NCBI GenBank assembly: GCA_002296885.1
Contig: DBIH01000056.1
Location: 1 to 7,821 of the forward strand
Source of the DNA: Flavobacterium sp. UBA807
GTDB lineage: Bacteria > Bacteroidota > Bacteroidia > Flavobacteriales > Flavobacteriaceae
DNA length: 7,821 nucleotides
Direction of reading: 5' to 3'
The notes under the pieces are model-generated. The model did no database searches and was not told the origin of the DNA. It saw only the letters and a list, made by a program, of their open reading frames with translations. This document shows, one piece after another, positions 1-7,740 of this stretch (its first letter is position 1; each line of letters begins with the position of its first letter). Position numbers and translations under genes: made by a program.

Positions 1-1680
1 TTACAGAACTACTTCCGTATGTACAGCAAACTTGCCGGTATGACCGGAACAGCAGTTACCGAAGCGGCCGAATTATGGGAAATTTACAAATTAGACGTTG
101 TTGAAATTCCAACTAACCGCGGGATTGCACGTCAAGACAAAGAAGATTTGATTTACCGCTCGGTTCGTGAAAAATTCAATGCTGTCATTGAAGACGTAAC
201 ACAGTTATCTCAATCTGGAAGACCGGTTCTTATCGGTACAACATCGGTAGAGATTTCAGAATTGTTAAGCCGAATGCTTAAAATAAGAAATGTTCCTCAT
301 AATGTATTGAACGCGAAATTGCATAAAAAAGAAGCCGAAATTGTTGCCGAAGCCGGAAAACCGGGAGTGGTAACCATTGCAACCAATATGGCCGGTCGTG
401 GTACCGATATCAAGCTTACACCTGAAGTTAAGGCTGCAGGAGGACTTGCAATCATTGGTACAGAACGCCACGATTCACGTCGTGTTGACCGCCAGTTGCG
501 TGGTCGTGCCGGTCGTCAGGGAGATCCGGGAAGTTCGCAGTTTTATGTGTCACTTGAAGATAACCTGATGCGTCTATTCGGTTCTGACCGTGTTGCCAAA
601 ATCATGGACCGAATGGGATTGAAGGAAGGTGAAGTTATCCAACATTCGATGATGACCAAATCTATTGAGCGTGCTCAGAAAAAAGTGGAAGAAAACAATT
701 TTGGTACCCGTAAGCGTTTACTTGAATATGATGATGTAATGAATGCTCAGCGAGAAGTCGTTTACAAACGTCGTCGCCACGCATTGCACGGAGAACGTCT
801 GAAACTGGACATCGCCAACATGATGTATGACACCTGCGAATTAATCGTAGATGAAAATAAAGGCAAAAATGATTTCAAAAACTTCGAATTTGAATTGATT
901 CGTTACTTCTCGATAACTTCTCCGGTAACGCAGGCTGAGTTTGAGAAATTATCTGAAATGGAAATTACGGGTAAAGTATACAAAGCTGCATTAGCTTATT
1001 ACACTGAAAAAACTGAAAGAAGTGCACGCGAAGCATTACCAATTATTACTGATGTTTACAAAAAAGAAGGCAATACATTTGAAAGAATTATTGTTCCGTT
1101 TTCGGATGGAATCAAATCGCTAAATGTTGTTACCGATTTGAAAAAGGCATACGATACACAAGGCGCACAATTGATCGCTGATTTTGAGAAAAATATCACA
1201 CTTGCTATCGTTGATGAAGCCTGGAAAAAGCATTTACGCAAAATGGACGAGTTGAAACAATCAGTTCAATTGGCTGTTCATGAGCAAAAAGATCCGTTGC
1301 TTATATACAAACTGGAAGCTTTTAACTTATTTAGGAATATGTTAGATGGCGTGAATAAAGAAGTGATTTCATTCCTCTTTAAAGGTGATTTACCACAGCA
1401 AAATCAAAACATTCAGGAAGCGCGTCACGTACGTGAAAAACAAAATTATACTGAAAGTAAAGACGAAATTCAAAGCAGTGAAAGTGCAAACCGTGAGGCA
1501 AGTCAGGCAGCTTCACAGCGCCCGCAGGTTACTGAAACCATTGTAAGAGATGCTCCGAAAATCAACCGCAACGACAATGTGACTATCAAACATGTTATGA
1601 GTGGAAAAACAGAAACCATGAAATATAAAAAAGCTGAAAGCATGATTAATTCTGGTGAATGGGTTTTGGTTCACGAATAG
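1..1680 (+). CDS. secA: Protein translocase subunit SecA, C-terminal half (5' end outside window)
   Basis: SecA is the cytoplasmic ATPase motor that pushes unfolded preproteins through SecYEG. The open frame runs from base 1 with LQNYFR ahead of the first Met at 19, matching the family's conserved [16 protein letters not shown] stretch, so the start lies outside the window. About 559 residues remain of a protein usually near 1,100 in Bacteroidota. In order: end of the first nucleotide-binding domain; second helicase-like domain with [10 protein letters not shown] (382-411) and [13 protein letters not shown], the arginine-finger motif (493-531); helical scaffold with [16 protein letters not shown] (709-756); and [18 protein letters not shown] (from 1213), the two-helix finger region. 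A Glu/Ser/Gln-rich linker (about 1411-1560) follows, then a basic terminal segment ending GEWVLVHE. The usual CxCxSGx8CH zinc motif is absent, with no cysteine in the tail. A hairpin terminator follows the stop. Identity is certain. Confidence 0.98.
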   Translation, partial: LQNYFRMYSKLAGMTGTAVTEAAELWEIYKLDVVEIPTNRGIARQDKEDLIYRSVREKFNAVIEDVTQLSQSGRPVLIGTTSVEISELLSRMLKIRNVPHNVLNAKLHKKEAEIVAEAGKPGVVTIATNMAGRGTDIKLTPEVKAAGGLAIIGTERHDSRRVDRQLRGRAGRQGDPGSSQFYVSLEDNLMRLFGSDRVAKIMDRMGLKEGEVIQHSMMTKSIERAQKKVEENNFGTRKRLLEYDDVMNAQREVVYKRRRHALHGERLKLDIANMMYDTCELIVDENKGKNDFKNFEFELIRYFSITSPVTQAEFEKLSEMEITGKVYKAALAYYTEKTERSAREALPIITDVYKKEGNTFERIIVPFSDGIKSLNVVTDLKKAYDTQGAQLIADFEKNITLAIVDEAWKKHLRKMDELKQSVQLAVHEQKDPLLIYKLEAFNLFRNMLDGVNKEVISFLFKGDLPQQNQNIQEARHVREKQNYTESKDEIQSSESANREASQAASQRPQVTETIVRDAPKINRNDNVTIKHVMSGKTETMKYKKAESMINSGEWVLVHE

Positions 1681-1710
1681 ATTAAAATAAATTTATTTAT
1701 TTAGATATAA

Positions 1711-1740
1711 TCCTCAACAGTAAACTGTTGGGGATTTTTT
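1711..1740 (+). terminator. Rho-independent terminator of secA
   Basis: A ten-pair stem (1711-1720 with 1725-1734, one T-G wobble) closes a TAAA loop and is followed by six T residues (1735-1740). It begins 30 bases after the secA stop, so it should end secA transcription and insulate the sulfotransferase gene. A possible TTG start at 1728 for the next frame lies inside this stem, which argues against that start. Confidence 0.88.
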
Positions 1741-1762
1741 ATATCATATTAGAAACTTTTTC

Positions 1763-1770
1763 TAAATTTG
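1763..1770 (+). promoter_or_regulatory. Candidate Bacteroidota -7 promoter element (TAAATTTG)
   Basis: TAAATTTG is an exact match to the Bacteroidota sigma-factor -7 consensus TAnnTTTG. It lies just after the secA terminator and 14 bases before the ATG at 1785, which would give a leader of roughly 8-10 bases. The -33 partner is weak: no TTG sits at the usual 17-23 base spacing, only the T-run at 1735-1740. It would drive the sulfotransferase and its downstream partner. Confidence 0.5.
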
Positions 1771-1784
1771 ATAAAAACCAATCT

Positions 1785-3401
1785 ATGAAAAAAATTACTT
1801 TTCTTTTTATTTTTATAACTCAATTAAGTATAGCACAGCCACCAACCGTTGGTTTATTATATGACAGCGGTAATGAGAGTGATGGTTATACTTTATTTAC
1901 CCCTCTATTAAACAATGAAGTTTATTTAATCAATAATTGTGGCGAAAGTGTAAATCATTGGACATTTACAGAAATTCCGGGAGCAACCTGTTATCTTCTT
2001 ACTAATGGAAATTTATTACGTGCCGGCAAAGATCATGTAGAAATAAGAGATTGGAATAATAATATTATCTGGAGTTATGCAACCACTGCCAACGGAATTC
2101 CACAACATCACGATATAGAACCTCTACCAAACGGAAATGTTTTGTGCATAGTTGCCGATCAGACAACTCTTGCACAAATGACAGCAATGGGTAGAAATCC
2201 AGCACTAACAGGAGCTAACATGAAATTAGAAAAAATAGTCGAACTGCATCCTGTTGGATTAAACGGAGCAACTATTGAGTGGGAATGGAAATTCAAAGAT
2301 CACTTTATTCAGGATTATGATGCTACCAAACTAAACTATGGTGTAGTGGAAAACCATCCCGAATTGTTAGATGTTAATTATAACAACGGAAACACTATAG
2401 ACTGGATACATTCGAACGGAATTGACTACAATGCTGCTTTAGATCAAATTTTAATTTCCTCACGACATCTGAATGAAATATACATCATAGATCATAGTAC
2501 AACCACAGCTGAAGCTGCAGGACACACAGGAGGCAATTCCGGCCATGGTGGCGACTTTTTATGGCGATGGGGAAATCCGGAAGTCTACAGACAAGGAAAT
2601 GTTACTGATAAAAAATTATTCCTTCAGCATGACCCAAAATGGGTTGAAAGTGGTTATTCAGATTATGGGAAAATCACTGTTTTCAATAATGGAGCACCGG
2701 GAACTACCCAAACATTTACATCTATTGTTATGCTTCAACCTGAAATTATTGGAGGCGTTTATACCATGACGAACAATAAGTTTAATCCAGCAACTTATGA
2801 TTGGTCCTGGAGTGGTTCTATTTTGGGAGTGACTGTTTTTGAAAACAAGCAGTCTGGTACACACGCACTGCCAAATGGGAATATGATAATAAGCGAAGCA
2901 TCTTTGGGCAGAGTGTCAGAGATTACTAAAAGCGGAACTTTGTTATGGTCTTATAAAAATCCAACCGGAGCAATAGCGAGCGGTGTACCAACTATATACA
3001 ATCAATTCACTAATCCTTCAGGAAACAATACTTTTTTCAGAGCAGAAAAATACCCTTCAAATTATGCCGGTTTTGCAGGTCAAAATCTAACCCCAAATAC
3101 CGCTACCATTATCGAAGACCAAAATTCTCTTTCGGCAGCGTGTATCAGTGCGCTAAGTAATAGCGGATTTGAATCAGAAAAAGTATTCATTTTAAATCCG
3201 GTAAAGAATCATACGATTCAATTCAATAAGTCAATCATGGCTGATACTATTTCTGTTTTTGATATGAATGGAAGATTGATTTACAATCAGAATTCTTTTA
3301 ACGGCAACTCATTTGACATCAATGTAAATCCTGCTATATATTTGTTGCAAATTAAACAAGGAAGTTTAGTTAAGAAATTAAAAATCGTAGTCTCGCAATA
3401 A
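1785..3401 (+). CDS. Secreted aryl-sulfate sulfotransferase-like protein with T9SS sorting domain
   Basis: The likely role is PAPS-independent transfer of sulfate between phenolic compounds through a sulfo-histidine intermediate, outside the cytoplasm. Length is 538 residues. Residues 1-17 form a Sec signal (MKK, hydrophobic core, SIA before Gln18). The body has arylsulfotransferase propeller repeats: LTNGN (72-76), LPNGN (114-118), RWGNPE (261-266) and LPNGN (362-366). Candidate active-site residues are H108/H109, H209 (HSN), R227 (SSRH) and H282 (LQHD). Their spacing resembles His252, His356, Arg374 and the sulfo-acceptor His436 of enterobacterial ASST as I recall them, with Arg exactly 18 after the middle His in both. 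Residues 467-538 form a type A T9SS sorting domain (VFDMNGRLIY, then IYLLQIKQG and KKLKIVVSQ). ATG 1785 is chosen because it starts the signal peptide and follows a promoter; a TTG start at 1728 lies in the secA terminator. The 190-residue gene follows after 6 bases. The acceptor is unknown, and a non-catalytic propeller is possible. Confidence 0.85.
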   Translation: MKKITFLFIFITQLSIAQPPTVGLLYDSGNESDGYTLFTPLLNNEVYLINNCGESVNHWTFTEIPGATCYLLTNGNLLRAGKDHVEIRDWNNNIIWSYATTANGIPQHHDIEPLPNGNVLCIVADQTTLAQMTAMGRNPALTGANMKLEKIVELHPVGLNGATIEWEWKFKDHFIQDYDATKLNYGVVENHPELLDVNYNNGNTIDWIHSNGIDYNAALDQILISSRHLNEIYIIDHSTTTAEAAGHTGGNSGHGGDFLWRWGNPEVYRQGNVTDKKLFLQHDPKWVESGYSDYGKITVFNNGAPGTTQTFTSIVMLQPEIIGGVYTMTNNKFNPATYDWSWSGSILGVTVFENKQSGTHALPNGNMIISEASLGRVSEITKSGTLLWSYKNPTGAIASGVPTIYNQFTNPSGNNTFFRAEKYPSNYAGFAGQNLTPNTATIIEDQNSLSAACISALSNSGFESEKVFILNPVKNHTIQFNKSIMADTISVFDMNGRLIYNQNSFNGNSFDINVNPAIYLLQIKQGSLVKKLKIVVSQ

Positions 3402-3407
3402 ATTCAA

Positions 3408-3980
3408 ATGAAAAAAATATTTCTCTTACTTTTTATAAGTACTTCTGCTTTCTCTCAATCGACAGAAAGTTTAAAAACGGCAACCAAAAAACTTTATCAG
3501 GCAAATTATTTAATGGATTTTGACGGCGTTATTTCGCTTTCTTATCCGAAAATGGTAGAAACCATTGGTTCTGAAAAGATGCCTGAACAAGTTGAGAAAT
3601 ATTATGAAAATGACGAATACCGTTTGCGTTTTCAGTTGGAAACCGTTCCGTTTCAATTTGGTGAAATAAAGAAAATAGAAGGCAAATCATTTTGTGTCAT
3701 TACATGCCGCAATCCGATGCGCTATTTTTTTGAAGCCAAATTAACTTCTGAAACTTCAACTCAAAAAGCAGAATGGCTGAAGGAAATTAATAAAACCAAA
3801 GAAGTAACTTTTGAACCAAACCGAAACAGTTTTAATGTAAAGAAGACAACGATTTTTGTTGCTGTAGCGGATGAAACCACCAGTAATCAATGGAAATTCT
3901 TTAACTTAGATGATGCGAATCAGGCAGCTGCTTTCCAATCGATTTTTGGTGAAAACATAAAAAAAGAATTGGGTTTATAA
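3408..3980 (+). CDS. Sec-exported protein of unknown function, sulfotransferase partner gene
   Basis: I do not recognise a named family. The 190-residue product starts with a clear signal peptide (MKK, hydrophobic core to residue 13, likely cleavage AFS before Gln17) and has no lipobox cysteine, so it should be soluble in the periplasm. It also lacks a T9SS sorting tail, unlike its neighbour. The mature part is helix first (residues about 18-65, with a DFDGVISLSYPKMVE stretch), then alternating strands. That layout recalls NTF2-like/SnoaL folds, but this is only a fold guess. C96 and C100 (CVITC) are the only cysteines and could pair outside the cytoplasm. The ATG lies 6 bases after the sulfotransferase stop, so the two are probably co-transcribed. 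No hairpin terminator follows, so transcription may run into the microprotein gene. Confidence 0.8.
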   Translation: MKKIFLLLFISTSAFSQSTESLKTATKKLYQANYLMDFDGVISLSYPKMVETIGSEKMPEQVEKYYENDEYRLRFQLETVPFQFGEIKKIEGKSFCVITCRNPMRYFFEAKLTSETSTQKAEWLKEINKTKEVTFEPNRNSFNVKKTTIFVAVADETTSNQWKFFNLDDANQAAAFQSIFGENIKKELGL

Positions 3981-3997
3981 AAAAATACATACCTTTA
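3969..3997 (+). promoter_or_regulatory. Candidate Bacteroidota promoter for the lysine-rich microprotein
   Basis: TTG (3969-3971), an 18-base spacer and TACCTTTA (3990-3997) resemble the TTG / TAnnTTTG promoter with one mismatch at the last base of the -7 box. Transcription would start near 4003, giving a leader of about 30 bases before the ATG at 4034. It overlaps the end of the upstream gene, so read-through is an alternative source of transcript. This is a motif match only. Confidence 0.4.
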
Positions 3998-4033
3998 CTC
4001 TTACCAATTACTAATCAAAAAAACATTTATATC

Positions 4034-4144
4034 ATGGCAAAAGGAACGAGTATGCAGAAAGCCGTAAAGAAAGAACCTCAAAAAACGGCTAAAGAAAAGA
4101 AAGCTGAAAAGCGTGAAAAAAAGAATAATCCGAAAAGAGATTAA
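4034..4144 (+). CDS. Lysine-rich 36-residue microprotein
   Basis: The product begins MAKGTSMQKAVKKE and ends KKNNPKRD. Twelve Lys and two Arg against five acidic residues make it strongly basic; it has no Cys, no aromatic residue and no hydrophobic segment. It should be cytoplasmic and mostly disordered or a single charged helix. Support for a real gene: an ATG start, a candidate promoter upstream, an otherwise unexplained gap between 3980 and 4173, and a stop codon that runs directly into a strong terminator. Short Lys-rich proteins starting MAKG/MSKG occur in Bacteroidota as uncharacterised proteins, as far as I recall. Nucleic-acid or ribosome binding would suit the charge but is a guess. 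A low-complexity A-rich leader without translation is the alternative. Confidence 0.65.
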   Translation: MAKGTSMQKAVKKEPQKTAKEKKAEKREKKNNPKRD

Positions 4145-4174
4145 AAAGCCCCGAACAAATCGGGGCTTTTTTTT
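4143..4174. terminator. Bidirectional terminator between convergent genes
   Basis: A six-pair GC-rich stem (GCCCCG 4148-4153 with CGGGGC 4161-4166) is flanked by an A-run (4143-4147) and a T-run (4167-4174), so it reads as stem plus U-tract on both strands. It overlaps the stop codons on both sides: the microprotein stop at 4142-4144 and the FAD dehydrogenase stop at 4173-4175. It should end the plus-strand unit and the four-gene minus-strand operon alike. Confidence 0.92.
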
Positions 4175-5573
4175 ATAATTCATCAGGAAATATCTTTCCG
4201 GGATTTAGAATGTTATTATGATCAAAGACACGTTTTATGCTTTCCATCAAATCTAAATGAGTTTTGGAGAACGCAATGTCCATATAGTTTTTTTGCACAA
4301 AGCCAATTCCGTGTTCGCCCGACAAAGTTCCTTTTAGTGAGACCGTCAATTTAAAGATTTCACGAATTCCCAGCGGAACCTGTGTCTCCCAGTTATCATC
4401 AGTCATATCGCCTTTGATGATATTAACGTGAAGGTTTCCGTCTCCTGCATGACCATAACATACCGATTTAAAACCATACTTCTCTCCTATTCTTTTGATG
4501 CCCGATAATAATTCAGGCAGCATATACCGTGGTACGACCGTGTCTTCTTCTTTATAAACTGAGTTTGATTTAACTGCTTCGGCAACTGAGCGGCGCATTT
4601 TCCAAAGTGCGTTTTTCTGATCTTCCGTATCGGCAAATAAAATCTCATCGATTTCAAATTCTTCAACAACAGCCATAATTTTTTCGGCTTCCTGCATCAG
4701 GATTTCAGGATAGTTTCCATCAACTTCTATGAGCAAATGTGCCTGATGTTCGGGCTTTACAGTAACACTGATACCTTCAACCAAACGCAATGTCCAGTCG
4801 ATAGCATCGCGTTCCATAAACTCCAAAGCACTCGGAACAATTCCGGCTCGGAAAATAGCAGAAACCGCTTCACAGGCTTCATGGGCTTTATAAAACGGAA
4901 CCAGCATTAAAACGTTGTGAGAGTTCTTTGGCAACAGTTTTAGAACGGCTTTTGTAATAACTCCAAGCGTTCCTTCGCTTCCAACCATTAGTTGTGTTAA
5001 ATTATAACCCGTCGAGTTTTTCAGGGTATTCGCTCCAGTCCAGATGATTTCTCCATTGGGCAAAACTACTTCCAGATTGAGTACATAATCTTTGGTAACT
5101 CCGTATTTCACGGCTCTTGCTCCACCAGCATTTTCAGCAATATTACCGCCTATCCAGCAACTTCCCATGCTGCTCGGATCGACTGGATAAAACAGGCCTT
5201 TTTCGGCAACTGCTTCACGCAAAACCTGATTGATGACAGCAGGTTCAACGGTAACCTGCAAATTTTGTTCGTCTATTTCCAGAATTTTATTTAACCGTTC
5301 CAATGAGAGTCCGATACCTTCGTAAATAGACAAAGCACCACCACTCAAACCGGTTCTTGCCCCAATTGGTGTAGTTGGTATTTTATATTCGTTGGCAACT
5401 TTCAGTATTTCTGAAATCTCATTAGCGTTAGCCGGTTTTACAACAACATTGGGAGGAAAAACATAATCTTCTGTTTCGTCGTGTCCGTAATGGTTTAAAG
5501 TTTGCTGATCGGTAAAAACAAAGGCTTCACCAACAATATTAGATAATTTTTGAAGTACTTCGGGATTGAGCAT
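4173..5573 (-). CDS. GlcD-like FAD-dependent 2-hydroxyacid dehydrogenase (glycolate/D-lactate type)
   Basis: This is a flavoenzyme that oxidises a 2-hydroxyacid such as glycolate or D-lactate to the 2-oxoacid, passing electrons to quinone or another acceptor. Its 466 residues match the usual GlcD length. The N-terminal FAD_binding_4 (PCMH) domain spans about 38-215, with PIGARTGLSGGA (69-80), SSMGSCWIGGNIAENAGGAR (134-153) and VGSEGTLGVI (197-206). The C-terminal FAD-oxidase domain spans about 220-463, with LWKMRR (323-328), HAGDGNLH (375-382, the active-site/metal His pair), SGEHGIG (418-424) and NPGK (457-460). All key motifs are intact. No GlcE or GlcF partner is seen, so it may act alone as a D-lactate dehydrogenase; D-2-hydroxyglutarate is another possible substrate. 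No signal peptide is present, so it is cytoplasmic, perhaps at the membrane. The start ATG (5571-5573) has a purine-rich upstream stretch (GAAAAAGAAA) and overlaps the preceding gene by 35 bp. Confidence 0.93.
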   Translation of the reverse strand: MLNPEVLQKLSNIVGEAFVFTDQQTLNHYGHDETEDYVFPPNVVVKPANANEISEILKVANEYKIPTTPIGARTGLSGGALSIYEGIGLSLERLNKILEIDEQNLQVTVEPAVINQVLREAVAEKGLFYPVDPSSMGSCWIGGNIAENAGGARAVKYGVTKDYVLNLEVVLPNGEIIWTGANTLKNSTGYNLTQLMVGSEGTLGVITKAVLKLLPKNSHNVLMLVPFYKAHEACEAVSAIFRAGIVPSALEFMERDAIDWTLRLVEGISVTVKPEHQAHLLIEVDGNYPEILMQEAEKIMAVVEEFEIDEILFADTEDQKNALWKMRRSVAEAVKSNSVYKEEDTVVPRYMLPELLSGIKRIGEKYGFKSVCYGHAGDGNLHVNIIKGDMTDDNWETQVPLGIREIFKLTVSLKGTLSGEHGIGFVQKNYMDIAFSKTHLDLMESIKRVFDHNNILNPGKIFPDEL

Positions 5574-6495
5574 TTTCTTTTTCGCTTTCTGTTTTAATGT
5601 TTTCTAAAACTCTGTTATGAACTTTATGGATGATTGCGTTTGTCCAAAGCTGCCAATAAAACTGAGGATAAAGATCAATCTTATACCAATTTGTTCCTTC
5701 GAGCAAAGTTACATTATTTCCCATTCTTTTCAATCTAAATTGTCCTTTATAAGATTTGTAATAACCCTCGAGATGTGGTGGATGCATTACACAATAGGGA
5801 TTCCATTCTTTGATTCCGGCTGGATTTGATTCTACTGAAAACTGTAATAAATAAGGTTCCTGCCATTTCGTTATAGGCTCAACAAAAGTCCCGGTAGTAA
5901 AATTAGCATATCGTATGGCTCCAACTCCGCTGCCTTTTATCGCAGCACTTATCGGAAAAGGTAATCCAGGTTTAAATCTTTTAGATTCAGCAATTGTATC
6001 ATAACTTATCATGTTTTTCCAGACTTTCTCTATTGGTGCATTAATCAATATTGAAGTTGTGACTGGGGTGATATTGTCGGGTTCATTTATATAATCGAAA
6101 CTCAGAAAACTTAAGGAATAAAAAGCCAATATGACTACTGCTGTTGTATTGCCTAATGGTGATTTTCTGTTTTTTAAAACAAAACCCGCATACGCTCCAA
6201 ACCAAACAATTACTGCCCAAATCGGTGTAGCCATCGAAACGCAGAGCAACCCGTCAATCCCTCCGAGCAATAATATAAGAATGGAAACCAATAGTGTAAT
6301 AAAACTCAGAGAATAGCATTCTCTTTTTGATAAAACCAATTTACTACTGGCAAAATAGGACGGAGAAAAGCCAACAAGAAATGGCAGGAAAACAAAAACA
6401 GTCCAGCCATAATCACCCATAAAATAGACAGATGAATACCCTAATGCAAAAACTATTGCAACTGTAAGTAACACAATTGTTGGTTTTGACTTCAT
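5539..6495 (-). CDS. Membrane protein with C-terminal SRPBCC/START-like domain
   Basis: The 318-residue product has two parts. Residues 1-135 hold about five hydrophobic segments (6-26, 31-50, 60-79, 84-107, 117-135). Residues about 142-300 look like an SRPBCC (polyketide cyclase / START-like) ligand-binding domain: the opening TTSILINAPIEKVWKNM is the typical first strand and helix, and a long C-terminal helix (about 278-300) closes it. Basic residues cluster at the N-terminus, in the 52-59 loop and at 108-111, with acidic or neutral loops between. By the positive-inside rule this places the SRPBCC part in the periplasm, which is unusual; a four-helix reading would put it inside. The ligand is unknown and the fold alone does not give an enzyme activity. 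It lies 36 bp after fsr and overlaps the FAD dehydrogenase start by 35 bp; the polar tail after about 300 is partly encoded in the overlap. Confidence 0.82.
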   Translation of the reverse strand: MKSKPTIVLLTVAIVFALGYSSVYFMGDYGWTVFVFLPFLVGFSPSYFASSKLVLSKRECYSLSFITLLVSILILLLGGIDGLLCVSMATPIWAVIVWFGAYAGFVLKNRKSPLGNTTAVVILAFYSLSFLSFDYINEPDNITPVTTSILINAPIEKVWKNMISYDTIAESKRFKPGLPFPISAAIKGSGVGAIRYANFTTGTFVEPITKWQEPYLLQFSVESNPAGIKEWNPYCVMHPPHLEGYYKSYKGQFRLKRMGNNVTLLEGTNWYKIDLYPQFYWQLWTNAIIHKVHNRVLENIKTESEKENAQSRSTSKII

Positions 6496-6531
6496 ACGTT
6501 CGGGAAAAGGGAAATAAAAATAATGATTTCT

Positions 6532-7740
6532 TTATTTCTTCTTCAAATTAGGCAGGAAAAAGCAAATAATTCCGATTAAGGGCAGAAATGAGCAAACATG
6601 ATACACATATTGTATTGAAGTTGCATCAGCCAGCTTGCCTAAAAGAGCAGAACCCAATGCCCCCATCCCGAAAGCAAAACCATAAAATAATCCCGAAACC
6701 ATTCCGAGTTTTCTTGGAACTAATTCCTGAGCATAAACCAAGATTGCGGGAAATGCTGAAGACATAATAATTCCAATGATAATCATTAAAACATCGGTCC
6801 AAAATAAATTCACATAAGGCAATAGCAATGCAAATGGAGTCGCACCAAAAACGGAAAGCCAAATCACATGCTTCCTTCCAATTTTATCTCCCAACGGTCC
6901 TCCAAGAATAGTTCCGAGAGCATAAGCAATCAGATAAATAAACATATGAAACTGCGCTTGTTTAATACTTAAATGGAATTTATCCATCAGAAAAAAAGTA
7001 TAGTAGGTCGATAAGCAGGCAGTATAAAAAAACTTGGAAAAAATAACGATTAGCAATATTACAATAGCCCACTTCACTTTGCTTTTTGACAGATTATGAA
7101 GGTCTATAAAAACGATCGGCTTGTTCTTTTTGAATATCAAATGATCACGATACCAAAAGGCTATTTTGCTTATAATTCCCAATGCTATAACTGCTCCGAT
7201 GACGAACCAAAGGATGTATTTCTGTGAATTTGGGACAACGATTAATGCTACCAAAAGTGGCCCAAGTGCTGTTCCGAAATTGCCCCCAACCTGAAAGATT
7301 GATTGCGCCAAACCACGCTTTCCGCCGGAAGCCATATTGGAAATTCGTGCCGATTCAGGATGAAAGATGGAAGAACCTATTCCGATTAAAACCACAGAAA
7401 GTAAAATCCAGTAGAAGTTATTAGCAAATGACAGTGAAACAATTCCCATTAATGAAAACAACATTCCGTAAACCTGTGAAAATGGTTTAGGGTATTTGTC
7501 TGTATAATAGCCTACAAAAGGCTGAAGCAATGATGCTGATAATTGAAAGGCAAATGTTATCAGTCCGATTTGTGAAAACGAAAGATTATAATTCTGCTTT
7601 AAGATTGGATAAACAGACGGAATTACAGCCTGTATTAAGTCGTTAAGTAAATGCGCAAAACTTATTGAAAACAGTATTGAGTATACTGTCTTTTGCAACA
7701 ACTCTTTATTTTTTTCCGCAGTATCTATAGAAGTCTCCAT
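6532..7740 (-). CDS. fsr: Fosmidomycin resistance-type MFS exporter (Fsr)
   Basis: This is an inner-membrane proton-driven drug exporter of the major facilitator superfamily. The 402-residue sequence follows E. coli Fsr closely along its length: HLLNDLIQAVIPSVYP (30-45), FQLSASLLQPFVGYYTDKYP (65-84), GSSIFHPESAR (122-132), MASGGKRGLAQSIFQVGG (136-153), GGPLGDKIGRKHVIW (280-294), AILVYAQELVP (332-342) and GLFYGFAFGMG (350-360). About twelve membrane segments are visible, with the conserved GDKIGRK loop between TM8 and TM9 and a polar central loop (about 195-222). The family exports fosmidomycin, an inhibitor of DXP reductoisomerase in the MEP isoprenoid pathway; the native substrate is not known. 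The start ATG directly follows the stop of the upstream gene (TAA-ATG), so translation is probably coupled. No truncation or missing motif is seen. Confidence 0.93.
   Translation of the reverse strand: METSIDTAEKNKELLQKTVYSILFSISFAHLLNDLIQAVIPSVYPILKQNYNLSFSQIGLITFAFQLSASLLQPFVGYYTDKYPKPFSQVYGMLFSLMGIVSLSFANNFYWILLSVVLIGIGSSIFHPESARISNMASGGKRGLAQSIFQVGGNFGTALGPLLVALIVVPNSQKYILWFVIGAVIALGIISKIAFWYRDHLIFKKNKPIVFIDLHNLSKSKVKWAIVILLIVIFSKFFYTACLSTYYTFFLMDKFHLSIKQAQFHMFIYLIAYALGTILGGPLGDKIGRKHVIWLSVFGATPFALLLPYVNLFWTDVLMIIIGIIMSSAFPAILVYAQELVPRKLGMVSGLFYGFAFGMGALGSALLGKLADATSIQYVYHVCSFLPLIGIICFFLPNLKKK

Noticed and set aside
1624..1677. SGK and KYK in the SecA tail as a decayed zinc motif (CxCxSGKxYKxCH)
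   Set aside because: The resemblance rests on a few lysines without any cysteine or the closing CH pair, and the spacing differs. Chance is the simpler reading.
1728..1784. TTG start giving the sulfotransferase a 19-residue N-terminal extension
   Set aside because: The TTG lies inside the secA terminator stem, upstream of the candidate promoter, and the extension would bury the signal peptide. ATG 1785 begins a clean MKK-hydrophobic-SIA signal.
4001..4183. A 60-residue minus-strand frame opposite the microprotein
   Set aside because: It reads through the terminator hairpin and is the complement of the A-rich microprotein gene, giving a Phe/Leu/Arg-rich shadow with no supporting signal.
5704..5711. 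Internal minus-strand -7 element (TAACTTTG) driving the FAD dehydrogenase
   Set aside because: It matches TAnnTTTG but would give a leader of over 100 bases inside the SRPBCC gene; I did not find a convincing -33 partner, and the operon layout explains expression.
6626..6862. Out-of-frame 78-residue minus-strand reading frame within fsr
   Set aside because: It is fully contained in a strongly conserved exporter gene and shows the Cys/Phe/Ser-rich make-up of a shadow frame.
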